Source: Gimibacter soli
Lineage (GTDB): Bacteria; Pseudomonadota; Alphaproteobacteria; Sphingomonadales; Kordiimonadaceae
Direction: 5' to 3'
Length of the DNA: 64,000 nt
Assembly (NCBI RefSeq): GCF_028463845.1
Contig: NZ_CP116805.1
Location: 1,488,001-1,552,000 of the forward strand
Below the pieces are notes generated by a model, which ran no database searches, was not told where the DNA came from, and saw only the letters and a program-made list of their open reading frames with translations. This document shows, one piece after another, positions 8,379 through 17,518 of the stretch; the stretch's first letter is position 1; every line of letters starts with the position of its first letter. The translations under genes were made by a program, and so were the position numbers.

Positions 8379-8924
8379 ATGTTCAGAAAATGTCTAGGGG
8401 TCGCTGTCGCTTTTGTGATTGCAGGCACCGCCATCGCCGCGGAAAAGACCGCATGGGACTTCACGCTGACCTCCATCGACTATACCGACATGCCGATGGA
8501 AGCCTACAAGGGCAAGGCCGTGCTAGTGGTGAACACCGCATCCTATTGCGGCTTCACGCCCCAGTATGAAGGCCTGCAGAAGCTGTATGACGAATACAAG
8601 GACAAGGGCCTTGTGGTGCTGGGTGTGCCCGCCAATGATTTCGGCGATCAGGAGCCGGGCTCCGAGCGCAATATCAAGAATTTCTGCAAGGTCAATTTCG
8701 CCGTCGATTTCCCGATGACCAAGAAAATGGTCGTCAATGGTTCGGAAGGCACCGCCGACTTCTATAACTGGATGGCGGAAGAGCAGGGCGAGGACAGCCG
8801 CCCGAAGTGGAACTTCCACAAATATCTGATCGGCCGCGACGGCCACACGGTTGCCTGGTTCGGCACCAAGGTGGAGCCGGATAGCCCCGAGCTGAAAGCC
8901 GCCGTGGAAAAAGCGCTGAACTAG
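8379..8924 (+). CDS. Exported glutathione peroxidase family protein
   Basis: A thiol peroxidase that reduces hydrogen peroxide and lipid hydroperoxides, usually thioredoxin-dependent in bacteria when the active residue is Cys. Residues 1-21 (MFRKCLGVAVAFVIAGTAIA) form a signal peptide, so the enzyme should act in the periplasm. Catalytic residues are Cys57 (SYCGFTPQ), Gln91 (GDQEPG) and Trp144-Asn145 (WNFHKY). The start at 8379 is supported by AAGGGAG nine bases upstream; an ATG at 8355 precedes that site and would spoil the signal peptide. The stop codon overlaps the stop of the convergent dioxygenase gene in a shared CTAG (8921-8924). A cytosolic paralogue is at 26970-27449. Confidence 0.92.
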   Translation: MFRKCLGVAVAFVIAGTAIAAEKTAWDFTLTSIDYTDMPMEAYKGKAVLVVNTASYCGFTPQYEGLQKLYDEYKDKGLVVLGVPANDFGDQEPGSERNIKNFCKVNFAVDFPMTKKMVVNGSEGTADFYNWMAEEQGEDSRPKWNFHKYLIGRDGHTVAWFGTKVEPDSPELKAAVEKALN

Positions 8925-9772
8925 GCGCGCTGCAGCCAGTTATCAGCGGGGTAGTGCGCTGCCCCGTCGACCACATGGACGGTATAGGCATGCCGCGAGC
9001 GGGGCGAAAGGTTCGGCCCCGAAAGATGCGGCAACAGCCCGTGAAGCACGATGAGGGTCCCTTTCGGCACAGCGAGGGGGACCTTTTTCTCTTCCTCGAA
9101 CGGGGATGCATCCAGCGTTTCAGTATAGGTGCCGGTGTCGCCGGTGCGGCGGAACCGTTCTTTGGGCGCGTCGCCGGCGTGCGCGCCGGGGATGGCCCAC
9201 ATGCAGCCGTTTTCCTCTGTCGCGTCTTCAACCGCGAGCCAGAAACCAAGCACGCTTTGCGGTTCGGTCCAGAGATAGGTGGCATCCTGGTGGCACACCA
9301 CCTCGCCGCCGATCTCCGGCTGCTTGAAAATATACATCGACTGCACCGGATCGGGCTTCGCGTGGCCAAGTGCTTTCGCGAGGCCCATCATCTTCGCGCT
9401 GTTTGAAAAGGCGCTGAAAACGGGGTCAAGCGTGTGCAGCGCATGCCCCACCTTGTTGATCGCCACATTCAGCGGGTGTGTCAGGTTGCCGCCTGCGTCA
9501 ATCGCACCCGCTTCGAAAAAGAAGCGGATATCGGTGGCGCTTTCCAGAAAGTAGCGGTCCCGCGAGGGTTCGTCAGCCGTGGCGGAAAAGACCGTGCGGT
9601 GGGCATCGGGGTCGAAGCCCGTGGTGATTTCCGCCATCCGCGCCTTCATGGCATCGCATTCCGCTACACTTGCATAATTTTCCAGCACCAGCACACCGTC
9701 GCGCGCGAAAGCGGCAATCATTTCGGGTGTGGCGGCAGCAAAATCGCGGGCGTCGAAGCGGGGCAGGGTCAT
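8921..9772 (-). CDS. Phytanoyl-CoA dioxygenase (PhyH) family protein
   Basis: A non-heme Fe(II)/2-oxoglutarate-dependent dioxygenase of 283 residues that would hydroxylate an unknown small molecule. The iron-binding triad is visible as His161 and Asp163 (CHQDATY) and His249 (LPHLSGPN), with Arg260 placed to hold 2-oxoglutarate. The start at 9772 has AGGAGAC six bases upstream. The frame stays open much further on the same strand, but that extension runs into the opposite-strand rmuC gene and is not coding. It is divergent from rmuC, and its stop overlaps that of the glutathione peroxidase gene. The substrate cannot be told from the sequence. Confidence 0.88.
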   Translation of the reverse strand: MTLPRFDARDFAAATPEMIAAFARDGVLVLENYASVAECDAMKARMAEITTGFDPDAHRTVFSATADEPSRDRYFLESATDIRFFFEAGAIDAGGNLTHPLNVAINKVGHALHTLDPVFSAFSNSAKMMGLAKALGHAKPDPVQSMYIFKQPEIGGEVVCHQDATYLWTEPQSVLGFWLAVEDATEENGCMWAIPGAHAGDAPKERFRRTGDTGTYTETLDASPFEEEKKVPLAVPKGTLIVLHGLLPHLSGPNLSPRSRHAYTVHVVDGAAHYPADNWLQRA

Positions 9773-9887
9773 GGGCGTGTCTCCTATTGCCCGAGATGAA
9801 GCACGCGGCGCGAAATCCGTCAAGCGAAGGGCTTGATCTTGTCGCCCTTTCAGCCTACTCGGAAAGGAGAACAAAAGGGGAGCATCG

Positions 9888-11144
9888 ATGAGCATCACGG
9901 AACTTCTGCCGATCGTCACGGGCGGGCTTGTTGTCCTTCTGCTGCTCCTTCTTGTGGCCGTGATCCGCAAGCTTTCAAACCTTGGCGAGCAGGTGGCCGA
10001 TGCGGGTGACCCTGCGGCCCTGATCCGGCTGGACACGCGGCTGACCGACATGGGCGCGCAGGCTGACCGGCGCGAGGCGGCGATCCGCGACGAGTTCCGC
10101 GCCAACCGCGATGAAATATCCAAAGCCGTGGCCAATCTCGCCGAACAGATCCGCCGCATGGGGGCGGAAGCCAATCAGGCGCAAACCGATTTCCGCGACA
10201 AGCTCGACCAGAAAATGGCCGAACTGCGCACCGAAAACAGCGCCAAGCTTGAGGAAATGCGCAAGACGGTTGACGAAAAACTGCAAACGACGCTGGAGCG
10301 CCGCCTGAGCGAAAGCTTCAAGACGGTGTCAGAGCGGCTGGAAGCCGTGCACGCGGGCCTTGGCGAGATGCAGAAGCTAGCAACCGGCGTGGGCGATCTG
10401 AAACGCGTGCTGACGAACGTCAAATCGCGTGGCACGTTCGGTGAGGTGCAGCTGGAACTGCTGATCCATGATTTCCTCACCCCCGACCAGTTTCTGGCGA
10501 ATTTCGATTGCGGCAAGCGATCAGGCGGGGAGCGGGTGGAATTCGGCATCAAGGTGCCGGGTACAGCGCAGGATGTATTCCTGCCGGTTGATGCCAAATT
10601 CCCGACCGAGGATTATGAACGACTGCTGGCCGCCGTTGAGGTGGGCGACAAGGACGCCATCGATGCGGCAGGCACGGCCATCGAGCGGGCCATCCGTCGT
10701 TTTGCCAAGGATATCGCCGACAAATATATCAACCCGCCCTACACGACTGACTGGGCAATCCTCTTTGTACCCACCGAAGGCCTTTATGCCGAAGTGCTGC
10801 GCCGACCCGGCCTTTTCGAGGCCCTGCAGCGCGACCTGAAGGTGACGGTCGCTGGCCCCACCAACTTCCAGGTGCTCCTCTCTACCTTCCGCATGCAGTT
10901 CAAGCAGGTGGCACTGGCCGAGCGCGCCAGCGAGGTCTGGCAGGTGCTCGGGGCCGTGAAGGGCGAGTTCGAACGGTACGGCGAACAGGTCGGCGCGCTG
11001 ACCAAAAGCCTGTCGGCTGCCCAGAATCATGTTGAAAAGCTGGATGTGCGCCGCCGCCAGATGCTTCGCGCGCTCAAAGGCGTTGAAACGCTTGAAGAGG
11101 GGCAGGCCGCTGCCCTTCTCGGCAGCCATGACGAAAACGAATAG
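9888..11144 (+). CDS. rmuC: DNA recombination protein RmuC
   Basis: RmuC limits rearrangements at inverted repeats and is thought to be a nuclease-like DNA processing protein. The 418-residue protein has one N-terminal membrane helix (residues 9-26, a run of Leu/Val), a long coiled coil (about 35-160) and the conserved RmuC domain (about 165-395) with NVKSRGTFGEVQL, VDAKFP and WAILFVPTEGLYAEV. The Asp and Lys of VDAKFP resemble the PD-(D/E)XK nuclease core. The start has AAAGGGGAG upstream. It stands alone between the divergent dioxygenase and a small downstream unit. Confidence 0.93.
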   Translation: MSITELLPIVTGGLVVLLLLLLVAVIRKLSNLGEQVADAGDPAALIRLDTRLTDMGAQADRREAAIRDEFRANRDEISKAVANLAEQIRRMGAEANQAQTDFRDKLDQKMAELRTENSAKLEEMRKTVDEKLQTTLERRLSESFKTVSERLEAVHAGLGEMQKLATGVGDLKRVLTNVKSRGTFGEVQLELLIHDFLTPDQFLANFDCGKRSGGERVEFGIKVPGTAQDVFLPVDAKFPTEDYERLLAAVEVGDKDAIDAAGTAIERAIRRFAKDIADKYINPPYTTDWAILFVPTEGLYAEVLRRPGLFEALQRDLKVTVAGPTNFQVLLSTFRMQFKQVALAERASEVWQVLGAVKGEFERYGEQVGALTKSLSAAQNHVEKLDVRRRQMLRALKGVETLEEGQAAALLGSHDENE

Positions 11145-11197
11145 CTGCTATGCAGGCTTTATTGCGATAAAGCGTGCGATTTTTGCGGTGGGTCTTC

Positions 11198-11226
11198 TTG
11201 AAGACAAGTCAAGTCTGACATATATA
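11198..11226 (+). promoter_or_regulatory. Sigma-70-type promoter for a small transcription unit
   Basis: TTGAAG (11198-11203) and TATATA (11221-11226) are separated by exactly 17 bp just after rmuC. Shortly downstream is a tandem CGAGTACAAA-CGAGTACAAA (11237-11256), which may be an operator or chance. This promoter would feed the small ORF and the hairpin-rich region that ends at the terminator at 11711-11743. Confidence 0.5.
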
Positions 11227-11357
11227 GGCTGTGTACCGAGTACAAACGAGTACAAAAGGGTCACCAAATAAAAACGGCCCGATAAACGACGACAGCAACA
11301 GCGAAGGTGACCAGACCCAAAACGGGCGGCCCTTCCATACACAGCGAGGATATAACC

Positions 11358-11489
11358 ATGTTTACCCAACTCATCACCGTTTCGAGACCGTCGAGCACCC
11401 GTACTGCCCCGAGCAGTGTGCCGATGATGGATGTGCGTGTCGCACGCCGCCGCCGCCGCAATGTGCGCCTGGCGCGGATCGCCGCCTGA
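11358..11489 (+). CDS. Possible 43-residue Arg-rich small protein
   Basis: A short reading frame with AGCGAGGA eight bases before its ATG. The product has a central VARRRRRNVRLARIAA tail, strongly basic, and no motif I recognise. It lies between a good promoter (11198-11226) and a terminator (11711-11743) with about 220 nt of structured RNA after its stop. It may be a real small protein, a leader peptide, or an accident inside a non-coding RNA. Confidence 0.35.
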   Translation: MFTQLITVSRPSSTRTAPSSVPMMDVRVARRRRRNVRLARIAA

Positions 11490-11710
11490 ACCAGACATTC
11501 GAACGTGACGGGCTTCTACCCCTAGCCCCCTGAACTTAGGAAAAGTCCGTCAACGTCGAAGGCCGGTTCCGGCAGCGGGATGTCTTTGCCAAGGCAGCGT
11601 CCCCCATAGCCTTCGCACTGCCGTGCCGGACCGGCCGCCTCCAATATGTTTCGAGTACACTTCCCTTCGGGGAAGTCTTCTGAGCCTATCCATACCACCC
11701 CACTTGACCA
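11490..11710 (+). ncRNA. Hairpin-rich candidate non-coding RNA or 3' UTR
   Basis: This stretch has no convincing ORF but strong RNA structure. A 13-bp stem with one bulge pairs 11561-11574 (GGCCGGTTCCGGCA) with 11624-11636 (TGCCGGACCGGCC), enclosing further pairing. A second hairpin at 11660-11675, CTTCCCTTCGGGGAAG, has a stable UUCG tetraloop. It is followed by an intrinsic terminator. I tested it by eye against tmRNA, RNase P RNA and SRP RNA landmarks and found none, so the class is unknown. Confidence 0.4.
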
Positions 11711-11743
11711 GCGCCTCCATTTCCCGGGAGGCGCTTTTCTTTT
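11711..11743 (+). terminator. Intrinsic terminator
   Basis: GCGCCTCC (11711-11718) pairs with GGGAGGCGC (11726-11734) and is followed by TTTTCTTTT. The T-run exists only in the plus direction, so it ends a transcript coming from the rmuC side, not the minus-strand kinase gene. Confidence 0.8.
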
Positions 11744-11767
11744 GTGCGGCACAGAAAGATGTGGGGA

Positions 11768-12790
11768 TCAGGCCTCGACGAGCGAGCGGACAAGGAGCCG
11801 GAGGCCGGAGGCGCGCCAGTTATCGAACGGCTTGTCGCGTTCGTGGATACGGTCCTCAAGTGTCAGCCAGCGCGCCAGCGTCTGGAACAGGATCAGATGC
11901 TTCAGAATATCACCGTCCGGGAACAGGTCGGGGCCGTAGCCATTCACGAAAGCACGCCACCAGGGGCGTTCCTCCACCGGCATCGGCTGGAAGCGGGCGC
12001 GAAGCGGCAACAGGTCGGTCGTCAGCAGATAGGTGATCATGCGGGCCATGTCGGTGCAGATCGGCACCTGCTTGCGGCCCCAGATATCGATGCCGATCAC
12101 CCGGCGCGGACTGATCAGGATATTGTTGGGCGTGAAATCGCCGTGGCTCATCGTGTGCCGGCCCATGCGGCCATCAAGGGCAGCCGAGCCCGCCTCGAAG
12201 CGCTCCATGCCCGCCTGAAACACGCTGTCACGCGCCAGCCGCTTGGCGGCGTCGGCATGCTGGTCGGCGCGGCGGGCAATCAGTGCGCGGAAATGGTCGG
12301 CATCAAACGGCTTTACTTCGGTGTGGGCCGCCTGATGGAAACGGCGAAGCCAGCCGCCGGTCAATTTGATCGCCTCGAACTGGCGCCAGCGATTGACCAG
12401 ATTGAGCACCAGCACCTTCGTGAGCGTCGGCGCTTCCACCCATTCCATCACCAGAAGGCGCTGGGCGTCATCATGACCGTATAGTTCCGGCACCATGAAG
12501 CCGCTGTCGGTACCCTTCATCAGCGGATGATATTTCATCAGCGCATCACGCTGGGCGGGAAAGGCGCCGCCAAGGCCCACGTCATCACGGTAGCTTTTCA
12601 GCACCACGATGCGCTTCTCGGCCTTTGAATCGAGGAAATAGAGATCGCATTTGCGGGAGGCTATCCGCCGGTCTTTCACACCCCAGTCGGCACTGCCGAA
12701 ACGGTCGCCGAGGATGGCACGCGCCGCCTCTTCGATATGGCCGGGGATGGGGGAGGTCATACCGGTCAGTGTCCTTGCCTGTTGCATCAT
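11768..12790 (-). CDS. Aminoglycoside phosphotransferase-type kinase
   Basis: A protein of the APH/choline kinase fold, up to 340 residues. The Brenner motif is HGDFTPNN (His216, Asp218, Asn223) and the metal-binding Asp is Asp235 in IDIWG, so a catalytically active kinase is likely. An N-lobe Lys (VVLKSYRD, about residue 65) would hold ATP. The true substrate of such chromosomal members is usually not an antibiotic, and I would not call this a resistance gene. The start is uncertain: ATGs at 12790, 12787 and 12760 are in frame and none has a strong ribosome site. It is divergent from rnhB. Confidence 0.75.
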   Translation of the reverse strand: MMQQARTLTGMTSPIPGHIEEAARAILGDRFGSADWGVKDRRIASRKCDLYFLDSKAEKRIVVLKSYRDDVGLGGAFPAQRDALMKYHPLMKGTDSGFMVPELYGHDDAQRLLVMEWVEAPTLTKVLVLNLVNRWRQFEAIKLTGGWLRRFHQAAHTEVKPFDADHFRALIARRADQHADAAKRLARDSVFQAGMERFEAGSAALDGRMGRHTMSHGDFTPNNILISPRRVIGIDIWGRKQVPICTDMARMITYLLTTDLLPLRARFQPMPVEERPWWRAFVNGYGPDLFPDGDILKHLILFQTLARWLTLEDRIHERDKPFDNWRASGLRLLVRSLVEA

Positions 12791-12885
12791 GCGTTACTCG
12801 CTACCATTCTTTTTTCTATCATAGCGGAGGGCCGCTGCCATCCGGTAGTGATAGCTAAAATTTTGACGCCAAATCGGGAGAAATT

Positions 12886-13549
12886 ATGACGCTGTTTGAT
12901 CACGCCGGGATCGACCTTTCCGCCGGCCCCGACTGGCGCGCCGAGGAACGGCTGATGGCAGAGCTGGGCGGGCCTGTTTGCGGCGTTGATGAGGTCGGGC
13001 GCGGGCCACTTGCTGGTCCCGTGGTTGCGGCTGCAGTGATCCTTGATCCGGCCCGCGTGCCGGTGGGGCTCAATGACAGCAAGAAGCTCACCGAAAAAGC
13101 CCGCGTGCGGCTGGCCGCTGAAATCCGCGAAGTGGCGCTCGCGGTTTCAATCGCGGAGGCGAGCGTTGAGGAGATCGATACGATCAATATCCTTGAAGCT
13201 GCCATGCTTGCCATGCGGCGGGCGGTCGCCGGGCTCGCCGTTCGCCCCCTCGGCGCACTGGTCGATGGCAACCGCGACCCCCTCATTGGCATCACCACCG
13301 AGACCCTCGTGCAGGGGGATGCGAGGTCCCTTTCGATCGCCGCGGCATCGATTGTCGCAAAAGTTTTTCGTGACGAACTGATGAAAAATCTGGCCGAAAA
13401 ACACCCCGAATACGGTTGGGACCGAAACGCAGGATATGGTGTGCCGGTCCATCTTGAGGCTCTAAAACTTGTGGGCGTGACCCCATTTCACCGAAAATCC
13501 TTCGCGCCGATTCGCGATATTTTACATCAACAAAATACCTTAACTGATT

Positions 13550-13551
<2 letters not shown>
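12886..13551 (+). CDS. rnhB: Ribonuclease HII
   Basis: Cuts the RNA strand of RNA-DNA hybrids and starts removal of single ribonucleotides from DNA. The 221-residue protein has the four catalytic acids Asp35 and Glu36 ([12 protein letters not shown]), Asp127 (LVDGN) and Asp145 (QGDARS), and the [12 protein letters not shown] helix. The GGGAG site is six bases before ATG. It sits just upstream of ccrM, an order also known in other alphaproteobacteria, and the ccrM promoter lies directly after, partly over its 3' end. Confidence 0.95.
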
Positions 13552-14808
<1,257 letters not shown>

Positions 14809-14948
14809 GACAGCTCCGGGCCTGCCGCGCGCCGGCCCGGACAGCCAGTTGCCTGCCAGTGTTGCGGCGGGCGCCCTCGCCATCCTCACATCCCGCGCAG
14901 GATGGCGGACTCCTTGGGAAGGGGCTTGCCCGCCCCGACCCCTCCGTT

Positions 14949-14984
14949 GGACGCCCCTCATGCCCATGGGGGCGTCCATTTTTT
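14949..14984 (+). terminator. Intrinsic terminator after ccrM
   Basis: GGACGCCCC and GGGGGCGTCC form a nine-base-pair stem with a TCATGCCCAT loop, followed by ATTTTTT. It lies 140 bp after the ccrM stop and points in the same direction. Confidence 0.85.
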
Positions 14985-14993
14985 ATGTCTGTT

Positions 14994-15068
14994 CGTCATG
15001 CCGGGCTTGATCCGGCATCCAGCGGCGCAGATGGCTGACATGGATCCCGGATCAGGTCCGGGGTGACG
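14994..15068. repeat. Inverted intergenic repeat (CGTCATGCCGGGCTTGATCC family)
   Basis: The left arm begins CGTCATGCCGGGCTTGATCC at 14994 and ends in GGCATCCA near 15021; the right arm, read on the other strand from 15068, begins CGTCACCCCGGACCTGATCC and ends in GGGATCCA. The arms pair almost fully around a 19-bp centre. A degenerate second copy is at 31993-32066. This element type is recalled from many alphaproteobacterial intergenic regions. Confidence 0.75.
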
Positions 15069-15083
15069 GAATTGTGGGGGGCT

Positions 15084-16121
15084 TCAGGGCGAAGGGTAAA
15101 GGGCGACCATCTTCACAAACACGGTCGGCAGGCCGGCTGCATCCAGATCCTCGATCGGCACCCACTCGCCGCTTGGCAGGTTGATGCGCCCGGATATCTC
15201 CGCTGCCGCCACACGGGTTTCCAGATGAAAGTGCGTGAAGGTGTGGCGGGCGATACCGTCCAGGAGTTGCCAGTCCCCGGTTGCAGGCGCATGCGCGGCC
15301 CAGTTATCGGGGAAATCGGCTTGCGCTTCCCACGGCGTTGAATAAAGCCCCGGCATGCCGCCTAGCAAGCCTTTGGGCGGGCGGCGCTCCAGCAACACAT
15401 GGCCCTTATGGGTAGGCATGAAGGCGACCGTACGGCGGGTCGGCTTTTCCTTCTTCGGGGCTTTCACCGGGAAACGTTCGGGCTCCCCTGCTGCATGGGC
15501 CGCGCAGTCGGGCTGCAGCGGGCAGAGGAGGCATTTCGGTTTTTTGGGCGTGCAGATGCTGCTGCCCAGATCCATGCAGGCCTGCGCAAAATCGCCGGGG
15601 CGGTCACGGGGCACCAGCGTCGCCGTCCTTGTTTTGATCTCTGCTTTGCCCTTCGGAAGCGGCGTTTCAATGCGGAAAAGGCGGCTCATCACGCGCTCCA
15701 CATTGCCGTCCACCACGGTGGCAGGCTCGCCGAAGGCAATGGCGGCCACCGCTGCGGCTGTATAGTCGCCAACGCCGGGCAGGGCACGCAGGGCCGCCTC
15801 GGTTTCGGGGAAGCGGCCGCCATGGTCGCGGGCCACGGCCTCGGCGCACTTATGCAGGTTGCGGGCGCGGGCATAATATCCCAGCCCCGCCCATGCCTTC
15901 AGCACGTCTTCAAGCGGCGCGTTTGCGAGGTCGGTGACCTTTGGCCAGCGGTTCAGGAAATCGGCATAATAGCCTTTGACGGTGGCAACCGTCGTTTGCT
16001 GCAGCATCACTTCCGACAGCCACACATGATAGGCATCGCCCACTTCGCCCGGTTTTGCGCGCCAGGGCAGGTCGCGCCGGTGGCGGTCGTACCAGGCAAG
16101 AAGGCGGGATGCGGGTGTCAT
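15084..16121 (-). CDS. mutY: A/G-specific adenine DNA glycosylase
   Basis: Removes adenine paired with 8-oxoguanine, preventing G:C to T:A changes. The 345-residue protein has Glu37 (SEVMLQQT), the helix-hairpin-helix LPGVGDYTA, catalytic Asp138 (VVDGNVERV), and the 4Fe-4S ligands Cys190, Cys197, Cys200 and Cys206 in CX6CX2CX5C spacing. The C-terminal part (about 225-345) is the NUDIX-like domain that recognises 8-oxoG. I placed the start at 16121 (MTPASRLLAWYD) because the upstream extension is not MutY-like and would run into the promoter area shared with dciA. It is divergent from dciA with about 80 bp between them. Confidence 0.95.
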   Translation of the reverse strand: MTPASRLLAWYDRHRRDLPWRAKPGEVGDAYHVWLSEVMLQQTTVATVKGYYADFLNRWPKVTDLANAPLEDVLKAWAGLGYYARARNLHKCAEAVARDHGGRFPETEAALRALPGVGDYTAAAVAAIAFGEPATVVDGNVERVMSRLFRIETPLPKGKAEIKTRTATLVPRDRPGDFAQACMDLGSSICTPKKPKCLLCPLQPDCAAHAAGEPERFPVKAPKKEKPTRRTVAFMPTHKGHVLLERRPPKGLLGGMPGLYSTPWEAQADFPDNWAAHAPATGDWQLLDGIARHTFTHFHLETRVAAAEISGRINLPSGEWVPIEDLDAAGLPTVFVKMVALYPSP

Positions 16122-16204
16122 CGGGTGCGGGTTTCCTTGAGCGCGGGGCGCTGATCCTGTAGCAAGGAGGGCGAGCATAGCGGGCGCAACCCCGAGGGCA
16201 AGAC

Positions 16205-16723
16205 GTGAGCGATAAAAAAGACAAGCCGGAGCAGAAGCAGTATCGCCGCATGAAGATGGCGAAGGCCGCCGATGTGGCCGCGCCGCTTGTGGACCGTGCC
16301 GTGCGCCGGCAGGGTTTCGCGAGTGTCGAGGTCGTGCGCCGCTGGGGTCAGATCGTGGGCGTGGAACTCGCCGCCGCCACCTTGCCGCAAGCCCTGAAAT
16401 TCCGGCGCGGCGAACGCACGGGCGGCACGCTTGTGGTGCGCTGCCCGTCTGCCTTCGCGCCCCTCATGACCCATCAGGCGCACCGGGTGATCGAGGCCGT
16501 GAACGCCTATTTCGGCTTTCAGGCGGTGGCAGCGCTGGAGGTGGTGCAGGGGCCGCTGCCGGCACGCTACCAGCGCCGCTTTGAAAAGCCGGTGCCGCCG
16601 TCCGCCGAAACCGTGGCGGGGGTTGACCTGCTGGTTGGCGGGCGGGAGGCAAGCCCCCTGCGCACCGCCCTTTATGAGCTGGGCCTTGCGGTCAATACAT
16701 CGAAGCCGAAGGCGGGCGGTTGA
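16205..16723 (+). CDS. dciA: DciA-like protein (DUF721)
   Basis: DciA is the bacterial loader of the replicative helicase DnaB in species without DnaC. The 172-residue product begins with GTG and has the DUF721 core at about residues 30-110 (GFASVEVVRRWGQIVGVELA, then GGTLVVRCPSAFAPLMTHQ), a KH-like fold, followed by a less conserved tail. The position between mutY and dsbA/smc matches the usual alphaproteobacterial order. DnaB loading for this protein is inferred from family. Confidence 0.8.
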   Translation: MSDKKDKPEQKQYRRMKMAKAADVAAPLVDRAVRRQGFASVEVVRRWGQIVGVELAAATLPQALKFRRGERTGGTLVVRCPSAFAPLMTHQAHRVIEAVNAYFGFQAVAALEVVQGPLPARYQRRFEKPVPPSAETVAGVDLLVGGREASPLRTALYELGLAVNTSKPKAGG

Positions 16724-16780
16724 CCCCGCGGTCGGCTTGGCGCAACGTGCAGGAAGTTGAAGACAAGGGATATGCGTAAG

Positions 16781-17389
16781 ATGAAGGCAATTATCGGGGG
16801 CACACTGATCGCCCTTTTCTTTTCTGCGGCCGGGCAGGCAGCGGATGTGGCGGCAGCGCCGCACGGCACCAAGGGCGACATCATCTATGGTGATCCGAAG
16901 GCCGATATCGAGATCATCGAATACGGTTCGCTCACCTGCGCGCACTGCGCCCATTTCGCGAACGATATCCTGCCCGCCATCAAGGAAAAGTATCTCGATA
17001 CCGGCAAGGCGCGGCTGCACTACCGGAATATCATCCGCGATCAGGTTGACCTTGCCATTTCTGCGGTGGCGCGCTGCGGCGATATGGAGATGACCCACAA
17101 GCTGACGGCGGCCTTTTTCGCCTCGCAGGACAAATGGATTCACCTCGGCAGCGAAGCCGCGATGATTGATAGCCTTGCAACGGTTGCGGCGGCGGCGGGT
17201 ATGGAGCGCACCGAGTTCGACCGCTGCGCGGCGGACGCCGACATGCGCAAGGGCCTTGTGGAAATGACCCAGCGCGGTGCACAGCTCTATGGCGTACGCC
17301 AGACCCCTACCGTGATTGTGAACGGCATGGTGCTGCCTGACTATTCGGCGGAATCCATCGAAGCCGCCATCGGGCTCAGCCTCAAGTAA
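16781..17389 (+). CDS. DsbA-family thioredoxin-like protein, exported
   Basis: A periplasmic thiol-disulfide oxidoreductase of 202 residues. The signal peptide is residues 1-20 (MKAIIGGTLIALFFSAAGQA). The active site is Cys53-Ala-His-Cys56 (LTCAHCAHF), and the cis-Pro loop is QTPTVIVNG. Start at 16781 follows AAGGGA by ten bases; TTG 16757 and ATG 16772 are also in frame but less good. It is followed 130 bp later by a close paralogue that is a lipoprotein. Their shared DIIYGDPKADIEIIEYGS / EILYGDPNAPVEIVEYAS pattern shows a tandem duplication. Confidence 0.88.
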   Translation: MKAIIGGTLIALFFSAAGQAADVAAAPHGTKGDIIYGDPKADIEIIEYGSLTCAHCAHFANDILPAIKEKYLDTGKARLHYRNIIRDQVDLAISAVARCGDMEMTHKLTAAFFASQDKWIHLGSEAAMIDSLATVAAAAGMERTEFDRCAADADMRKGLVEMTQRGAQLYGVRQTPTVIVNGMVLPDYSAESIEAAIGLSLK

Positions 17390-17518
17390 CCGGCCCCCGC
17401 GAAGCCGCTGATGCCAATGGGGATTGACGAAAGGCAACCCTTTCGCGCACGGTTCCGCATTGGCAAAGATCAAGGGGCCTTCGGGCTGCCAAACCAAAGA
17501 TAAAAGGACGAGAAAGAC

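Noticed and set aside
11768-12790. Aminoglycoside resistance gene.
   Set aside because: The kinase fold is right, but the sequence is a generic chromosomal phosphotransferase in a housekeeping context with no mobile-element link, so resistance should not be claimed.
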